From positions 1,612,001-1,676,000 of the forward strand of contig NZ_AP025305.1 of assembly GCF_036492635.1 (NCBI RefSeq): a stretch of DNA of 64,000 bases, in the 5' to 3' direction. The notes below the pieces were generated by a model. It was not told where the DNA came from, searched no databases, and saw only the letters and a program-made list of their open reading frames with translations. Shown piece by piece: positions 18,876 to 28,779 of this stretch. Every line of letters begins with the position of its first letter. The first letter of the stretch is position 1. Made by a program: the position numbers and the translations under genes. This DNA comes from Aureibacter tunicatorum. GTDB lineage: Bacteria > Bacteroidota > Bacteroidia > Cytophagales > Cyclobacteriaceae.

Positions 18876-19232
18876 TTAAGATTTCTTTCTGATTATCAAA
18901 TCGAAACAATTAAGTTTAATCTCACCTTTATCATTAGTTTTTAATGCTTTCTCATCGAGTGAATTAACAAATATCTCGTCTACTAAATTGTATTCAGTAA
19001 AGCAAGCATCACTTCCTGTCTCGGGAATATCAATAACCTCTTTGTCTATTCCGACTAATCCATTGTCCGAGCAGAATTTAAGGCACTTAATAGCTTGAGT
19101 TATCTGCGCTTTATATTCCAGGTTTTCTTCTTTATTTTCGGAACCCGTTTTCAACTCAGCAATCAAGTCTTTTACCTTCTGCTCCAATAAAGAAATCACC
19201 TTATCTATGCTATGCTTGTTTTTTGTGCTCAT
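18876..19232 (-). CDS. Hypothetical coiled-coil protein
   Basis: 118 aa. The N-terminal half is a charged helix likely to form a coiled coil (IDKVISLLEQKVKDLIAELKT, residues 9-29), followed by a short alpha/beta tail. No signal peptide and no known family. A further 67-codon frame overlaps its 3' end, but I do not support it as a gene. Confidence 0.55.
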   Translation of the reverse strand: MSTKNKHSIDKVISLLEQKVKDLIAELKTGSENKEENLEYKAQITQAIKCLKFCSDNGLVGIDKEVIDIPETGSDACFTEYNLVDEIFVNSLDEKALKTNDKGEIKLNCFDLIIRKKS

Positions 19233-19471
19233 ATAATTTCGGATAAATTTAGATTTTAATTTATAAGATCATTGCAAGACCTTATTACTTTAGCTTTGTT
19301 CCTGTAATTGAATTGTAAAAATGCTAAATAGCCGAGAGCTTGAAAAACGATATTTAGATCATCTTATATCTCTTCATTTGATTTGTAATATGTCAGGATG
19401 TGAGTAGTAGTGGTTTTACATTCGTTATTAATTCACCGCTACTACTAATGTCATTACGGCTCTAATCTTTA

Positions 19472-20284
19472 TTATATTTCCAATTCTCCTTTCAAAACGA
19501 TTTGAGCCTTGCTTTTTATGACCATTTTCTCCTTATCCAATAATTCAACTTCCATAAATCCAGTTCTTTCGGAGCATTGAAAAGAATTCATCCTAGATTT
19601 GTTTAATTTCTCTCCCCAGTATTTTGCCAAAAAGGTATGCGTTCCTCCTGTTGCTGGATCTTCATTTGTTCCGCTCCAAGGCCAAAAATATCTGGATTCA
19701 AAATCAAAACCAGGCTTAGATGAAAGCGCTGTAACAAGCACTCCGTTGATCCCGTTATGGGACTTCTTGAGTTTGTCAAAGTCTGGCGCTAAATTTTTTA
19801 ATACTTCCGCGCTTTCAATTTCAAGCAAAAGTATGTGCGTTTCAGCATTGTATGCGCTATTGTTTGCTTTTTCAATGCCAAGCGCTTTCAGCAATTCCAT
19901 TGGAGCTTCATCAGGCACAGTTTCATATATCGGGAACCTCATTTTGATGAAACCTTCTTCCAGTTCTATCGGTAGTTTCAAGTTCTGAATGTTCACAAAA
20001 GTGATGGAGTCTTGTCCGAATTTTTCGAAAAGAACTTTTGAAGAGGCAAGAGTCGCGTGTCCGCACAAGGGAATTTCCATTACAGGAGAAAAGTATCTGA
20101 TTGGATATTCGTTATTTTCATTCAGCTCTCCGATAAATGCCGTTTCCGACAATCCCAATTCTTTAGCGATTAAGAGCATCTCCGAATCAGCAAGTTCATC
20201 TTTCAATAGGCAGACACCAGCCGGATTTCCTTTGAAAGGTTGATCGGTGAATGAGTCAACAATATAGGTTTCTAGTTTTTTCAT
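19472..20284 (-). CDS. PhzF-family isomerase/epimerase-like protein
   Basis: 270 aa, the usual length for PhzF-like proteins. Signature residues are present: FKGNPAGVCLL near 17-27, catalytic Glu47 in LGLSETAFI, CGHATLAS, and late TGGTH with the ARYF/W-type PWSGTNEDPATGG region. It is a diaminopimelate-epimerase-fold enzyme of unknown substrate. An AT-rich promoter-like box lies 59 bp upstream. Confidence 0.88.
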   Translation of the reverse strand: MKKLETYIVDSFTDQPFKGNPAGVCLLKDELADSEMLLIAKELGLSETAFIGELNENNEYPIRYFSPVMEIPLCGHATLASSKVLFEKFGQDSITFVNIQNLKLPIELEEGFIKMRFPIYETVPDEAPMELLKALGIEKANNSAYNAETHILLLEIESAEVLKNLAPDFDKLKKSHNGINGVLVTALSSKPGFDFESRYFWPWSGTNEDPATGGTHTFLAKYWGEKLNKSRMNSFQCSERTGFMEVELLDKEKMVIKSKAQIVLKGELEI

Positions 20285-20342
20285 TTAGCTTTAGTCGAGG
20301 TAGTGCTTAGTTTCTAAATTACAGGAGATTTTTTGATTTTTT

Positions 20343-20372
20343 TCAAGATATAATATGTTTTTCAAATCAAAA
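20343..20372 (-). promoter_or_regulatory. D-box promoter candidate for the PhzF-like gene
   Basis: On the minus strand: TTTGATTTG, about 17 nt, then TATATCTTGAAA. It belongs to a box family seen upstream of at least six minus-strand genes (see 26021, 29950, 41943, 48913, 55239), 59-138 bp from their starts. Confidence 0.4.
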
Positions 20373-20553
20373 AGAGTCGTTTGAAAATTTTATCAAACTT
20401 TATCGAAATGAATAAAAAATAACGGTTAATACTCATAGAATGCAAATGTGAAATTCATATTGATAATTGAATAAAAAGTGCAATATCGTATGTTCCTGAT
20501 AATAAAAATTAACAATTGCTGTTATACATGCTTTTTCGTGTCTCGTAATTAGA

Positions 20554-21085
20554 TCATTTGTTTACCCATGAATCAATTTTATCTATGAACCAATTATCGT
20601 CGATTTTTATTAGAGATAGATGGTTTTTACCCCAATGGTATTTTTTATTTTTGTTGGGTTCGATATCAAAATAGCTAATTGTGACTAACACTGAATTTGG
20701 ATTAACGAATTTTACACTATCGATTTTTATACCGTCAATTGGTTCCTGTCCTCCAATCCATCGATAATAGTTTCCAAAGTCACAGTTTGCCTTTTCATAA
20801 TCATCTAAATCCGTAAATAATGTCTTTTGAAAATCCATGTATTTTCAAATTTTCAATATATAGAGAGTAATCAAGTGTTGTCATCCCGTTTTTAGATTCG
20901 ATAAATCTTGGCTGAAAGCCATAGTTATTCTTAGCCTTAATCGAACTTAAATACCAATCATAAAACCCGTTTACAATCTGAGTGATTTTAATTGAATTAA
21001 CATTTATATTTTTGGAAGCATTAAGATTGCTTGTAAGTCCAAGTATAAGAATTAATGCCAATATTGGATAAATTATATGTTTCAT
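20554..21085 (-). pseudogene. Frameshifted secreted protein (DUF3828-like)
   Basis: Two overlapping frames make one gene. From ATG 21085, a signal peptide (MKHIIYPILALILILGLT) and YDWYLSSIKAKNN... run to YIENLKIHGFSK. Near 20832 one extra A in an AAAA run moves the frame, and the sequence continues TLFTDLDDYEKANCDFGNYYRW ... WFIDKIDSWVNK. Removing one base restores a ~177-aa protein resembling DUF3828-type exported proteins. This is either a recent mutation or a sequencing error. Confidence 0.7.
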
Positions 21086-21212
21086 TGCTCTTTTGATTTT
21101 TTACACAATGTTTTATGCAGTCTATTTCAATTTTTTAAATCAACTTTTAATATTATTGCAGGAGTTTGATTTAATAGGCAAGCGCTTGAGATTCGAAATG
21201 AGCTAAAATATA

Positions 21213-21611
21213 TTATTTAAAGACGTTATTAATTTTTTGCTCAGTATAAATTTTTTTTACCTTCCATTTAGGAATTCCATTTTTTTCAAATTGAGTTAGG
21301 ATTTTATGAATTAATTGGTCGGTTATTTCTTTGAAATTAAGCTCTGCTATTAGATAAATTGTAGTGTTTCTGCCTTTAGATTTAACGATAATGTATTTTT
21401 CGGTTTTAGTTTTTCTGAGTCTTAATAAATAATTATTTTTCTTATTATAGCACCAAAAATCAAACTCATCTCCAATCTTAACTTGTGAAGAATTTTCATG
21501 AATATGTAAAAATTCCCAATCTCCGATTTTACGATCATAACCTTGATTCCAGAGTAGCCTTGACTTGAAGCTTCTTAGTTGTTTTTTTCGCGTTCTTGAT
21601 ATGATGCTCAT
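21213..21611 (-). CDS. Hypothetical basic protein
   Basis: 132 aa, lysine/arginine-rich and soluble. It begins MSIISRTRKKQLRSFKSRLLWNQG, with alternating beta-strands in the middle (KIGDEFDFWCYNKKNNYLLRLR) and helices at the end. No known family. It is flanked by AT-rich spacers and looks like a stand-alone accessory gene. Confidence 0.6.
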   Translation of the reverse strand: MSIISRTRKKQLRSFKSRLLWNQGYDRKIGDWEFLHIHENSSQVKIGDEFDFWCYNKKNNYLLRLRKTKTEKYIIVKSKGRNTTIYLIAELNFKEITDQLIHKILTQFEKNGIPKWKVKKIYTEQKINNVFK

Positions 21612-21786
21612 TTTATTTCATTATTGATAAGGTTTAATGAATAGCTTTTTAATATACATTTAGCTTGTGATGAGCTCTTGAGTTTTTTACAATTGAATTT
21701 TATGTATTGCATCTTTTTTGCACGATTTTATAACTGTGGATTTGATATGCGGGACTTGTTAAACGGCTAATTTACAATACTCCGTA

Positions 21787-22293
21787 TTATCTGTATTCTT
21801 CTATTTTGAACTTCTTCTGTCTTTGCAAAGTCTCTCCATCAACTTTTTCAATGGAAATAACTTTTTTGCAAATTTGCAATTTGTCATTTAGTCGCTCAGT
21901 TATTAATTTTAATCTGATTTTTTGCTTGCTGTCAATCAAATCCTGATAGCTGTACTTAGTTATTGGCTCATATTCTTCTGGTGTCATATATACGATGAAA
22001 GTAGAATCGGAATCGGTTTTGATATACACGAATGGGCTTTGAATCAAATCGTTTTTTTCTAATAATTCGATATGAAACTTTCCAATTGAGTCTCTTTTTA
22101 TTAGTTCTTCGATGCCAAGACTGTCTCTTAACTTAATGTAATTTTGGTAGTGCCTTTCAGGTAAGCCATAAAGGCTTCCAAGTTTCAACCAAGTATAGTA
22201 TAAATCGCCTTCTAAATTCGGCTTTTCTTTTGATTTGATCTGGCAACCAAATCCAATTAAAATTGACCCTAAAATTATTATTAAGTTTTTCAT
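21787..22293 (-). CDS. Lipoprotein, unknown function
   Basis: 168 aa with a lipoprotein signal peptide and Cys17 in LIGFGC. The mature part is helical and charged (RHYQNYIKLRDSLGIEELIKRDSIGKFHIELLEKNDLI). No known domain. It is probably anchored to the inner or outer membrane. Confidence 0.7.
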   Translation of the reverse strand: MKNLIIILGSILIGFGCQIKSKEKPNLEGDLYYTWLKLGSLYGLPERHYQNYIKLRDSLGIEELIKRDSIGKFHIELLEKNDLIQSPFVYIKTDSDSTFIVYMTPEEYEPITKYSYQDLIDSKQKIRLKLITERLNDKLQICKKVISIEKVDGETLQRQKKFKIEEYR

Positions 22294-22859
22294 TTTGTAC
22301 TCATTACAGATAATAACACGAACATCATTTGTTGTATTAATATTTTTGTTTCAATTGAAAAGTACTTATTAGAAATCATATTGCGAAGGTGAATAAAAGG
22401 TTTTAGCCTTACCTTCTGTGGTTAAATTATGAAATTTCCTTTTATAATAAAATTATCATATCATTTTACTCTTCTTTAGATTCATTATACAAGTACACAT
22501 TTTGAAAAAGATTGGATGGTACGGTGGTTCGATATATTTTATTTGAAATGTATTTGTTTCAATTAAAATAAAATCAAAGGTCGTGTTATACTGGGTAAGC
22601 TCTGATATAATGTGTCGGGGGGAGATTCTTGTTTTGAGTGAATTTGAAACAAACTACTTCAGAGCTATTGTATAGGCTGGAACACTTGCCTTTGCATCCA
22701 ACGAAACATTGAAGGAGCAAGGCCTGTTTTCTATTAAAATTGCTTGAGGGAAGCAGAGGAAGGTATTCTCATGTTCATTCTTTAAGGCAATATGAATATT
22801 TATGATAGAGGATGCAGGATTTATTTCTGTCTTGAAAATCCAAATAAGTATTTGCAGTT
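22294..22859. other. 566-bp spacer before the CoA-transferase gene
   Basis: No gene was found. GC content rises toward 22700, where the sequence looks like decayed coding DNA, but no frame of useful length or known motif is visible on either strand. It presumably contains the promoters of both divergent genes. Confidence 0.4.
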
Positions 22860-24275
22860 ATGGGAAAATTCAATATCAAAGAACATTTCGAAGCATTTTG
22901 CAAGGAGATAGGGATGAACAGCCATAGCGCTGGGGTTAAAAGTTTGGTTTTCAAAGGCGAAGACCCTGTATTGCCGGATAAACTAAGGCTTGGAGCGATC
23001 TATGCTATACCGGCCGCTGCCCAAGCGACTCAAATTGCGGATATTTGGCATATTAGAACCGGAAGGTCGCAAGATATAGAAGTTGACTTGGCTCAGGGAG
23101 CTCCTATGATTTCGGATATTCCTTTCACGACGCTCAATGGACGTCCGTATTTTAACCAGTTTGTAACCACTCCCAACGGATACAATTGCCCATTTTTTTA
23201 CAAATTTTATCCCACAAAAGACAAGCGCTTGTTTGTGCCGGTGGGCTTTTATCCGCACATGGAGCGCGCATGGTCAGAATTTCTGAATTGTCCCGCCACA
23301 GATGAAGCCGTGAAAAATGCCATCAAAGAATGGAATGCGGAAGAACTTCAAGAAGCCTGCAATGCGATAGGGCTTGTAGGCAGTTATGTCAGGACAAAAG
23401 ATGAATGGTACAATACTAAATTAGGGAAAGAGCTGCAACAAGTGCCCGTTGTTAAAATCACCAAAATAGCGGATGGAGTGCCTATTCCATGGACGGAACA
23501 TCCATCTCGCCCATTGTCAGGAATTAGAGTATTGGGAGATACCCACGAGATAATGGCGCCAATCATCACGCACACATTAGCGAATCAAGGGGCCGATGGC
23601 CTGCAAGTGTCAGACCCCAACGAGTATTGGCATGAATTCGTGTACATGAACTGTTTGCCCGGAGTGAGGCAAGCGTATATTGATCTGGAAGATGATCAAG
23701 ACAAACAAACATTTCATAACTTGGCTATGCATGCCGATGTATTTGTGGAAAATTTTAGAACTCAAGGAAAAATAGCTCAGCAAAATTTTGTGGAGAATAA
23801 ACTAGTGCCCGGACATCGAGGCTTGATTTACGTGAAAGCGCATGGTTATTCGTATGATGGCATGACTTGGAATGATCGAGGTTGCTTTGATCCATTGGCT
23901 ATTCCTTGCACTGGAGTAGCCGCTTTGGAGGGTACGCTTGAGCAACCTAAATATTCGTTTGGGAATCTACTGAACGATGGCATATCCGGTCTTTGCGCAG
24001 TTCCTGGGATACTTGAAGCGTTAAAGCGAAGAGCCACAGAGGGAGGATCCTACAAAGTTGAAGTTTCGCTTTGCAAGACATCCATGTGGTGCATGGATTT
24101 GGGCGCGTTTGAAAAAACTCCTGATGTGTCTATGCCTCACCCAAGAATGTTGGAAATCAATGGAAATGTTGGAAAGATGATTCGACCTTCTTCCGCTATT
24201 TTTTATTCAGAAACGGAAGATCGTTGGTCGCATGGCATCAGTTATCGTGGGGCTGATAAAGCAGAGTGGAAGTGA
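22860..24275 (+). CDS. CaiB/BaiF-family CoA-transferase-like protein
   Basis: 471 aa, family III CoA-transferase. Recognisable blocks: AIPAAAQATQIADIWHIRTGRSQDIEVDLAQGA early, LSGIRVLGDTHEIMAPIITHTLANQGADGL (centre), DVFVENFRTQGKIA, GLIYVKAHGYS and LNDGISGLCAVPGILEALKRR. It would transfer CoA between carboxylic acids by a covalent Asp-acyl intermediate; the substrate is unknown. It is cytoplasmic and monocistronic. Its GC content is higher than its neighbours, which suggests a core gene among accessory DNA. Confidence 0.85.
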   Translation: MGKFNIKEHFEAFCKEIGMNSHSAGVKSLVFKGEDPVLPDKLRLGAIYAIPAAAQATQIADIWHIRTGRSQDIEVDLAQGAPMISDIPFTTLNGRPYFNQFVTTPNGYNCPFFYKFYPTKDKRLFVPVGFYPHMERAWSEFLNCPATDEAVKNAIKEWNAEELQEACNAIGLVGSYVRTKDEWYNTKLGKELQQVPVVKITKIADGVPIPWTEHPSRPLSGIRVLGDTHEIMAPIITHTLANQGADGLQVSDPNEYWHEFVYMNCLPGVRQAYIDLEDDQDKQTFHNLAMHADVFVENFRTQGKIAQQNFVENKLVPGHRGLIYVKAHGYSYDGMTWNDRGCFDPLAIPCTGVAALEGTLEQPKYSFGNLLNDGISGLCAVPGILEALKRRATEGGSYKVEVSLCKTSMWCMDLGAFEKTPDVSMPHPRMLEINGNVGKMIRPSSAIFYSETEDRWSHGISYRGADKAEWK

Positions 24276-24340
24276 TAAACTTACAGATATGAAAGTTTAT
24301 GGCTTTCTATTTTGATTGGGTTTGAAGGCTATTCGGAGGC

Positions 24341-24919
24341 TTAGTTATTATTGATATTTTTTCTTTTGTCCAATTCTTCTTCGAAATCTAGCCGACTTCT
24401 TTTACAAGACCTCCTTGCTTTATTGAAAATCGAAATTTCTTCACTCTCTCTTAAATATTGGATTACGAATGCTAATTCCTCTTCGGTTAATTCATTCGGA
24501 CTTTTTAATCTTAAATCAATATTAAAGTCTGTGTCTGGATAGATTTCATTTTCTATTCCCTTAAATTTCTGCTTGTCTGTCGGTTTGATTTCCACTAATT
24601 CAAAATGATTGCTATCAAGAGAGTCAAATTCAACCAGCTTCAAATATTCCTGATCTATGCTTTGGTCTATCATGATCTTTCCTCCTCCAGCCCAATGTCG
24701 ATCTTGGCCATTTTTTTTCACACCCGAAATCCAATATTCATCTTCTGATTCCAGATCATAGTGATTGCCTGATATACCTCCTGACTTTAGTTTTTTTAGT
24801 GATTTTCCGTTGAAATAGACAGTTTGCCCGGATTTGGAAAATTCTACTTTCCCAATCCAAGCAGGACCATTGCCGGAATAACCACTTTTAAGCTCAATAT
24901 ATTTTATTTCAGATTTCAT
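24341..24919 (-). CDS. Conserved hypothetical protein
   Basis: 192 aa. The first ~100 residues (IKYIELKSGYSGNGPAWIGKVEF, DEYWISGVKKNGQDRHWAGGGKI) are a type I have seen as a conserved uncharacterised bacterial protein, sometimes wrongly labelled as a metabolic synthase. The C-terminal third is highly charged and helical (LTEEELAFVIQYLRESEEI). No signal peptide. The role is unknown. Confidence 0.7.
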   Translation of the reverse strand: MKSEIKYIELKSGYSGNGPAWIGKVEFSKSGQTVYFNGKSLKKLKSGGISGNHYDLESEDEYWISGVKKNGQDRHWAGGGKIMIDQSIDQEYLKLVEFDSLDSNHFELVEIKPTDKQKFKGIENEIYPDTDFNIDLRLKSPNELTEEELAFVIQYLRESEEISIFNKARRSCKRSRLDFEEELDKRKNINNN

Positions 24920-24991
24920 ATGTCTATGCTTTTCGTCTTGATAGGAGTTGGAAAAATTAGTTAGAATTACTCCTTGTAATTATAGTGTTTT

Positions 24992-25915
24992 TTACTTTTC
25001 TAGTAGTTCTTTAATTTCAAATGTTTCGTTCTTAAAAACGTTTAAGTAGTTGTCAAGATCAACAAAATCAACGGTTAAATCTTCAAAATTTGACGCAGCG
25101 CTCATAGAGCCGACTTGCTTACTGATTTCTTTAAATTTGAGAGTTCCAATTTTTGAGAATTTATTCGAAATTTTAATTAAATCTTCGTGCTCAATGCCTG
25201 TCATGCTCATGCCAATTTGATAGCTACCTGTTTTTTCAGCTTCTCTTTTCAAGATTTCGTCAATTCCTCCTTGTTTTTGTATTTCATTAAAATCCATAGA
25301 AAGGATTTTTGTCATATCCATACCAGAGCCAGAAGGAATTTTGGACCCTATTATTTTACTTTTTTCTATATCCTGAATTGTTGGCTTAATCGTATCTTCG
25401 AATATAATTTTACCAAATTTATAGCTGCATTCTCCGCGATATTGAGAAATGTCTAAAATTATAGTTGCGTAAAAATGATTATTGGCAAGCTGAAAGGTTA
25501 ATACATCATTTACCTCAAAAATAAAGTGCTCGATTTTTTTGTACTTTTTTCTTTCACGAATCTTTGGGTTAGGCGAATTAATTTTGTCCCAAAGTTTGTC
25601 AAGTTCTTTTTGTCTAGCCTTTCCCTCAGTTTCATGACATTCTTCTGTCCAAACTTTTACACAAGCTTCTTTTTCGATAACATATTTAACCTCTTGAATT
25701 ATATCTGGTGTTATGCCTCCAATTTCCCAAAATGCAAGTGCGTAGGCAGTAGTGTAAATTTCATAGTCAAAGTCATCATAATAGTCAGGCTGTGGAAATG
25801 GAATTTGAATTCTTATGGTTTCAATTGACGCTCCTTCATCATATAAATCCATTATTCCCCAATATGTATCATGGGCTGTGTCTCCATCAATTATTTCTAC
25901 TCCATCTGTTGCCAT
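24992..25915 (-). CDS. Hypothetical protein, possibly immunity-like
   Basis: 307 aa, soluble. It begins with DTYWGIMDLYDEGASIETI and YDDFDYEIYTTAYALAFWEIGGIT, then a central FEVNDVLTFQLANNHFYATIIL block reminiscent of Imm26-type domains, and a helical C-terminus. The family is not certain. A D-box promoter candidate lies 106 bp upstream. Confidence 0.6.
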   Translation of the reverse strand: MATDGVEIIDGDTAHDTYWGIMDLYDEGASIETIRIQIPFPQPDYYDDFDYEIYTTAYALAFWEIGGITPDIIQEVKYVIEKEACVKVWTEECHETEGKARQKELDKLWDKINSPNPKIRERKKYKKIEHFIFEVNDVLTFQLANNHFYATIILDISQYRGECSYKFGKIIFEDTIKPTIQDIEKSKIIGSKIPSGSGMDMTKILSMDFNEIQKQGGIDEILKREAEKTGSYQIGMSMTGIEHEDLIKISNKFSKIGTLKFKEISKQVGSMSAASNFEDLTVDFVDLDNYLNVFKNETFEIKELLEK

Positions 25916-26020
25916 GCTTTTATGTTTAAGATCTTATAGTTGGTTAATGTTAATCATTTTCTAGTCAATGTCAAATCATTAATCTTGGCTAGATTTCTGA
26001 TTTGATTTAATAATCTTATT

Positions 26021-26050
26021 TGAAGGTAAAAATATATTTTATTTATTGAA
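26021..26050 (-). promoter_or_regulatory. D-box promoter candidate
   Basis: Minus strand: AAATAAAATATATTTTTACCTTCAAA, the same box as at 41943 and 48913, 106 bp upstream of the hypothetical gene ending at 24992. TACCTT resembles a -7 element. Confidence 0.4.
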
Positions 26051-26310
26051 ATGAGTTTGTGAACTATTCTTGATAATATCATCAAATTTAGCCGATATTA
26101 ATAAATAATGGGGATTTTTCATGGTTGTTAGGCTGTCTTTAAATTTAATTTTAATAATGTTAAATATTAATTTACACGCCTCAATGTCACTGTGAATAAT
26201 GTCTGGAAAGATGCCGAATCAATAGGATGAAGAACCTTTTTATACCTTAAACTATCAGCCGAGTATCTAGTTGAAAAGATGCGGATTTGGAGAAAATGTG
26301 ATGATATCAA

Positions 26311-28761
26311 ATGCCTTTAGTTTTTAAGGAATCGGAAAATAAACCTTCTAAGGAAAATGCTTCAGGCAGTGAAGGCGTTTTAAGAACTCCATCCGCTATT
26401 GGTTTTTCCTGTCAACAAACACCTATTCAGGCATTGTTTACGAGCAAAGAGTATCTGGAAGATCAGGAATCCAAGAAGTCTCCTTATAAGTACAGAGTCA
26501 AGGATATCGCAAAACTTTTGGACAAGTATCATGAGGTTGCGGATGAGAGAGCCACGGACCTTTCGGAGCAAGACAGGATTAAGATGCGCTTGATCAAACT
26601 GCATTTTATAGAGCTTGCCGTATATGAATGGTCACGTGAGAATAAGATTCCTTATGAGGACAGATTTGTCTATCCCAATCTGCATATGCAACAAGAGGCG
26701 CTTAGGCAGGTTCAGTTGGAGCGGATAGAAATTATGAAAATCCTTCGCGCTAACAGGGAAATGATGCCTCCCTTTTATATTCTTTACAATCCATTGGCTT
26801 CATCAACTTTTGCGAGAAAAGAAGAAGAAAATGAAATGGCAGCTCATTTTGCCCCTGTATGGAAATACTTGGTGGATGGTGGAATAAGGTGCTCTGACGA
26901 AGCTGCGACTCCCAGAGATGTGTTGGAGACTGAGTTGATGGCAAATTTGTCAAGCATGCTGTTGACCGGAACTGGAAAATACCTTTTAGATAATCTTCAC
27001 GCTGCGCAAAACGCTCGCGTTGACTTCAAGCGACAAAGACACCTCGATAGTTTTAAGAAGAACTTGTATTTGGTCAATAAAAAGATTTCCAGATACAGAG
27101 ACAAAGATCCTGAGCCTCAAGTCACGGGAAAGTGGGTGAATACGGAGTTTATCTTTGAAATGCCGTTTGCTTGGGAGCTGGGAAGGTATATGTCTCCGGC
27201 CAAAAGGAGAAAACCAACTCAGTCTAGATATGATTCGCAATTGTGTTTTCATCCGCCAAGCCTGCAATTGGCTTTGATTATGCAGAAGTACCTGCAGATG
27301 ATGTCTGGAGTTGTTGGATTTGAAGGCCAATGGAGAGATCAGCTTCGCAAAGGCGATCAATCTAAGGAACTGGCGGAAGAGTATTGCTTGCCTGATTTTG
27401 CGAAGATGGATAGATTGCCTATAGTGGACACGATGCAGTTTGACACACCTGAAAAGGATGACTGGATGCTCATTGAGCTGGAGCGGTCCTTATCAGCACC
27501 ATTGGAACAATTTGACCTGACTTTGCCTCAGCCCTATGCCAAAGCGGGACAAAAACCGGGAGATTCTTTGGTCAAAGGGCTTCGCACATCCGTGATGAAA
27601 TCCGAAGTCGCTAAAGTCTACCCAACGAATGCCAATGATGAATCGCTATTCATGCAGTCATTTGGCCATGCCAAGCCAAGGATCGTCAGAGATTTTGATT
27701 CTCCGGCGTTTGAGTGGTTGGGAAAAGATTCGGATTCTTTTTTCAGAGGAACGTTGGTAAAAGAGCCTCTTGATAAAATGGAGGGCAAAGTGCAGGTGAA
27801 CTTGCCTTCGCATCAAGGAAACAGGTCTGCTGTATTTATATTGAGAGATGAATCGGGTAATGAATTGGTGGTTAAGTTTTTGAAAGAAGGCTCATTTTCC
27901 GAGGACGCAAGCAAAGAAGCATTTTCCGCCAATTTTCTGAAGGCTTTTGGCACTCCGTCCTTAAGGTCTCAAGCTTGTGTCATGCTCAGGCCTGATGATC
28001 CAAAATGGGAAAGATTGAATGGCCAATTGGAAACGAGTCCTAATGCGCAGAAATTTTCCTTAGAATTCAAAGCCTCATTTGCCAAGCGTCTGCCATATAT
28101 TCTTATTATGGAAAAAGCAGGAGGGAAGCCTTTGAATCCTGTAAAACAACAATATGGAGAATCGCCTCGCTTTTTGCAGATAGCAGGAGAGTTGTCCTTC
28201 TTTGATCTATTGTTTGGAAATCATGACAGAGTAATCAGCGGGATATATGCTATGAATCTGCATCATGACCCGGAATTAAATCAGATGCATGTTGTTGACC
28301 ATATACTTAATGTGCCCGGAATGGCTTACTGTATTCAAAGCGCTCAAGGGTACCGTGCGAATATGGGAAGAGAGACGGAAAACTTTGAAAACGATCCTGC
28401 TTTCAAAACAACTGTAATGGGCGATTTTGAAAGGGTATTGGCAGATATGTATCAAGCATTTATCTCTGGGGAAAACACAAGCTTATCCCAATGGGCAAGG
28501 TTTAAGTCTAATGAAAGCCCTATGGACAGAGTTCACTTTATGGATTGCAATAGTTTTGACATAGGGATTGTTACCTCAGCATTGAGTCTATTGAGAATGA
28601 ATAAACAGATAGAAGTCTTGATACAACAACAGTTCACTGGCAAGGATGACAAAGTCCTTTTTTTCTTGGAGCTTTGCAGAGCGGTCAATCAAGTCACCAA
28701 GAATCATGAAGAACAATTAAAAGCGGAATTGCATAGCCGAAAATCTAAAGGAGCGAGTTAG
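26311..28761 (+). CDS. Large protein with C-terminal kinase-like domain, candidate injected effector
   Basis: 816 aa, no signal peptide or membrane helix. The N-terminus is low-complexity (to about 40: PSAIGFSCQQTPIQALF) and is followed by a helical linker (RVKDIAKLLDKYHEVADERATDL) of a kind I associate with Bacteroidota eCIS/T6SS-type toxins. The C-terminal ~300 aa look like an atypical kinase (actin-fragmin kinase / HipA-like): nucleotide Lys522 in VVKFL, a helix with Glu in ASKEAFSANFL, hinge ILIMEKAGG, catalytic GNHDR at 636-640 and metal-binding Asp663 in VVDHI. The kinase fold is moderately supported; the effector role is inference. Confidence 0.7.
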   Translation: MPLVFKESENKPSKENASGSEGVLRTPSAIGFSCQQTPIQALFTSKEYLEDQESKKSPYKYRVKDIAKLLDKYHEVADERATDLSEQDRIKMRLIKLHFIELAVYEWSRENKIPYEDRFVYPNLHMQQEALRQVQLERIEIMKILRANREMMPPFYILYNPLASSTFARKEEENEMAAHFAPVWKYLVDGGIRCSDEAATPRDVLETELMANLSSMLLTGTGKYLLDNLHAAQNARVDFKRQRHLDSFKKNLYLVNKKISRYRDKDPEPQVTGKWVNTEFIFEMPFAWELGRYMSPAKRRKPTQSRYDSQLCFHPPSLQLALIMQKYLQMMSGVVGFEGQWRDQLRKGDQSKELAEEYCLPDFAKMDRLPIVDTMQFDTPEKDDWMLIELERSLSAPLEQFDLTLPQPYAKAGQKPGDSLVKGLRTSVMKSEVAKVYPTNANDESLFMQSFGHAKPRIVRDFDSPAFEWLGKDSDSFFRGTLVKEPLDKMEGKVQVNLPSHQGNRSAVFILRDESGNELVVKFLKEGSFSEDASKEAFSANFLKAFGTPSLRSQACVMLRPDDPKWERLNGQLETSPNAQKFSLEFKASFAKRLPYILIMEKAGGKPLNPVKQQYGESPRFLQIAGELSFFDLLFGNHDRVISGIYAMNLHHDPELNQMHVVDHILNVPGMAYCIQSAQGYRANMGRETENFENDPAFKTTVMGDFERVLADMYQAFISGENTSLSQWARFKSNESPMDRVHFMDCNSFDIGIVTSALSLLRMNKQIEVLIQQQFTGKDDKVLFFLELCRAVNQVTKNHEEQLKAELHSRKSKGAS

Positions 28762-28779
28762 TGGATATATTTACGCCAA

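Noticed and set aside
18706-18909. 67-aa minus-strand ORF overlapping the 3' end of the coiled-coil gene
   Set aside because: Overlaps by 34 bp, has no independent start signal or known family, and lies where the cold shock gene terminator ends.
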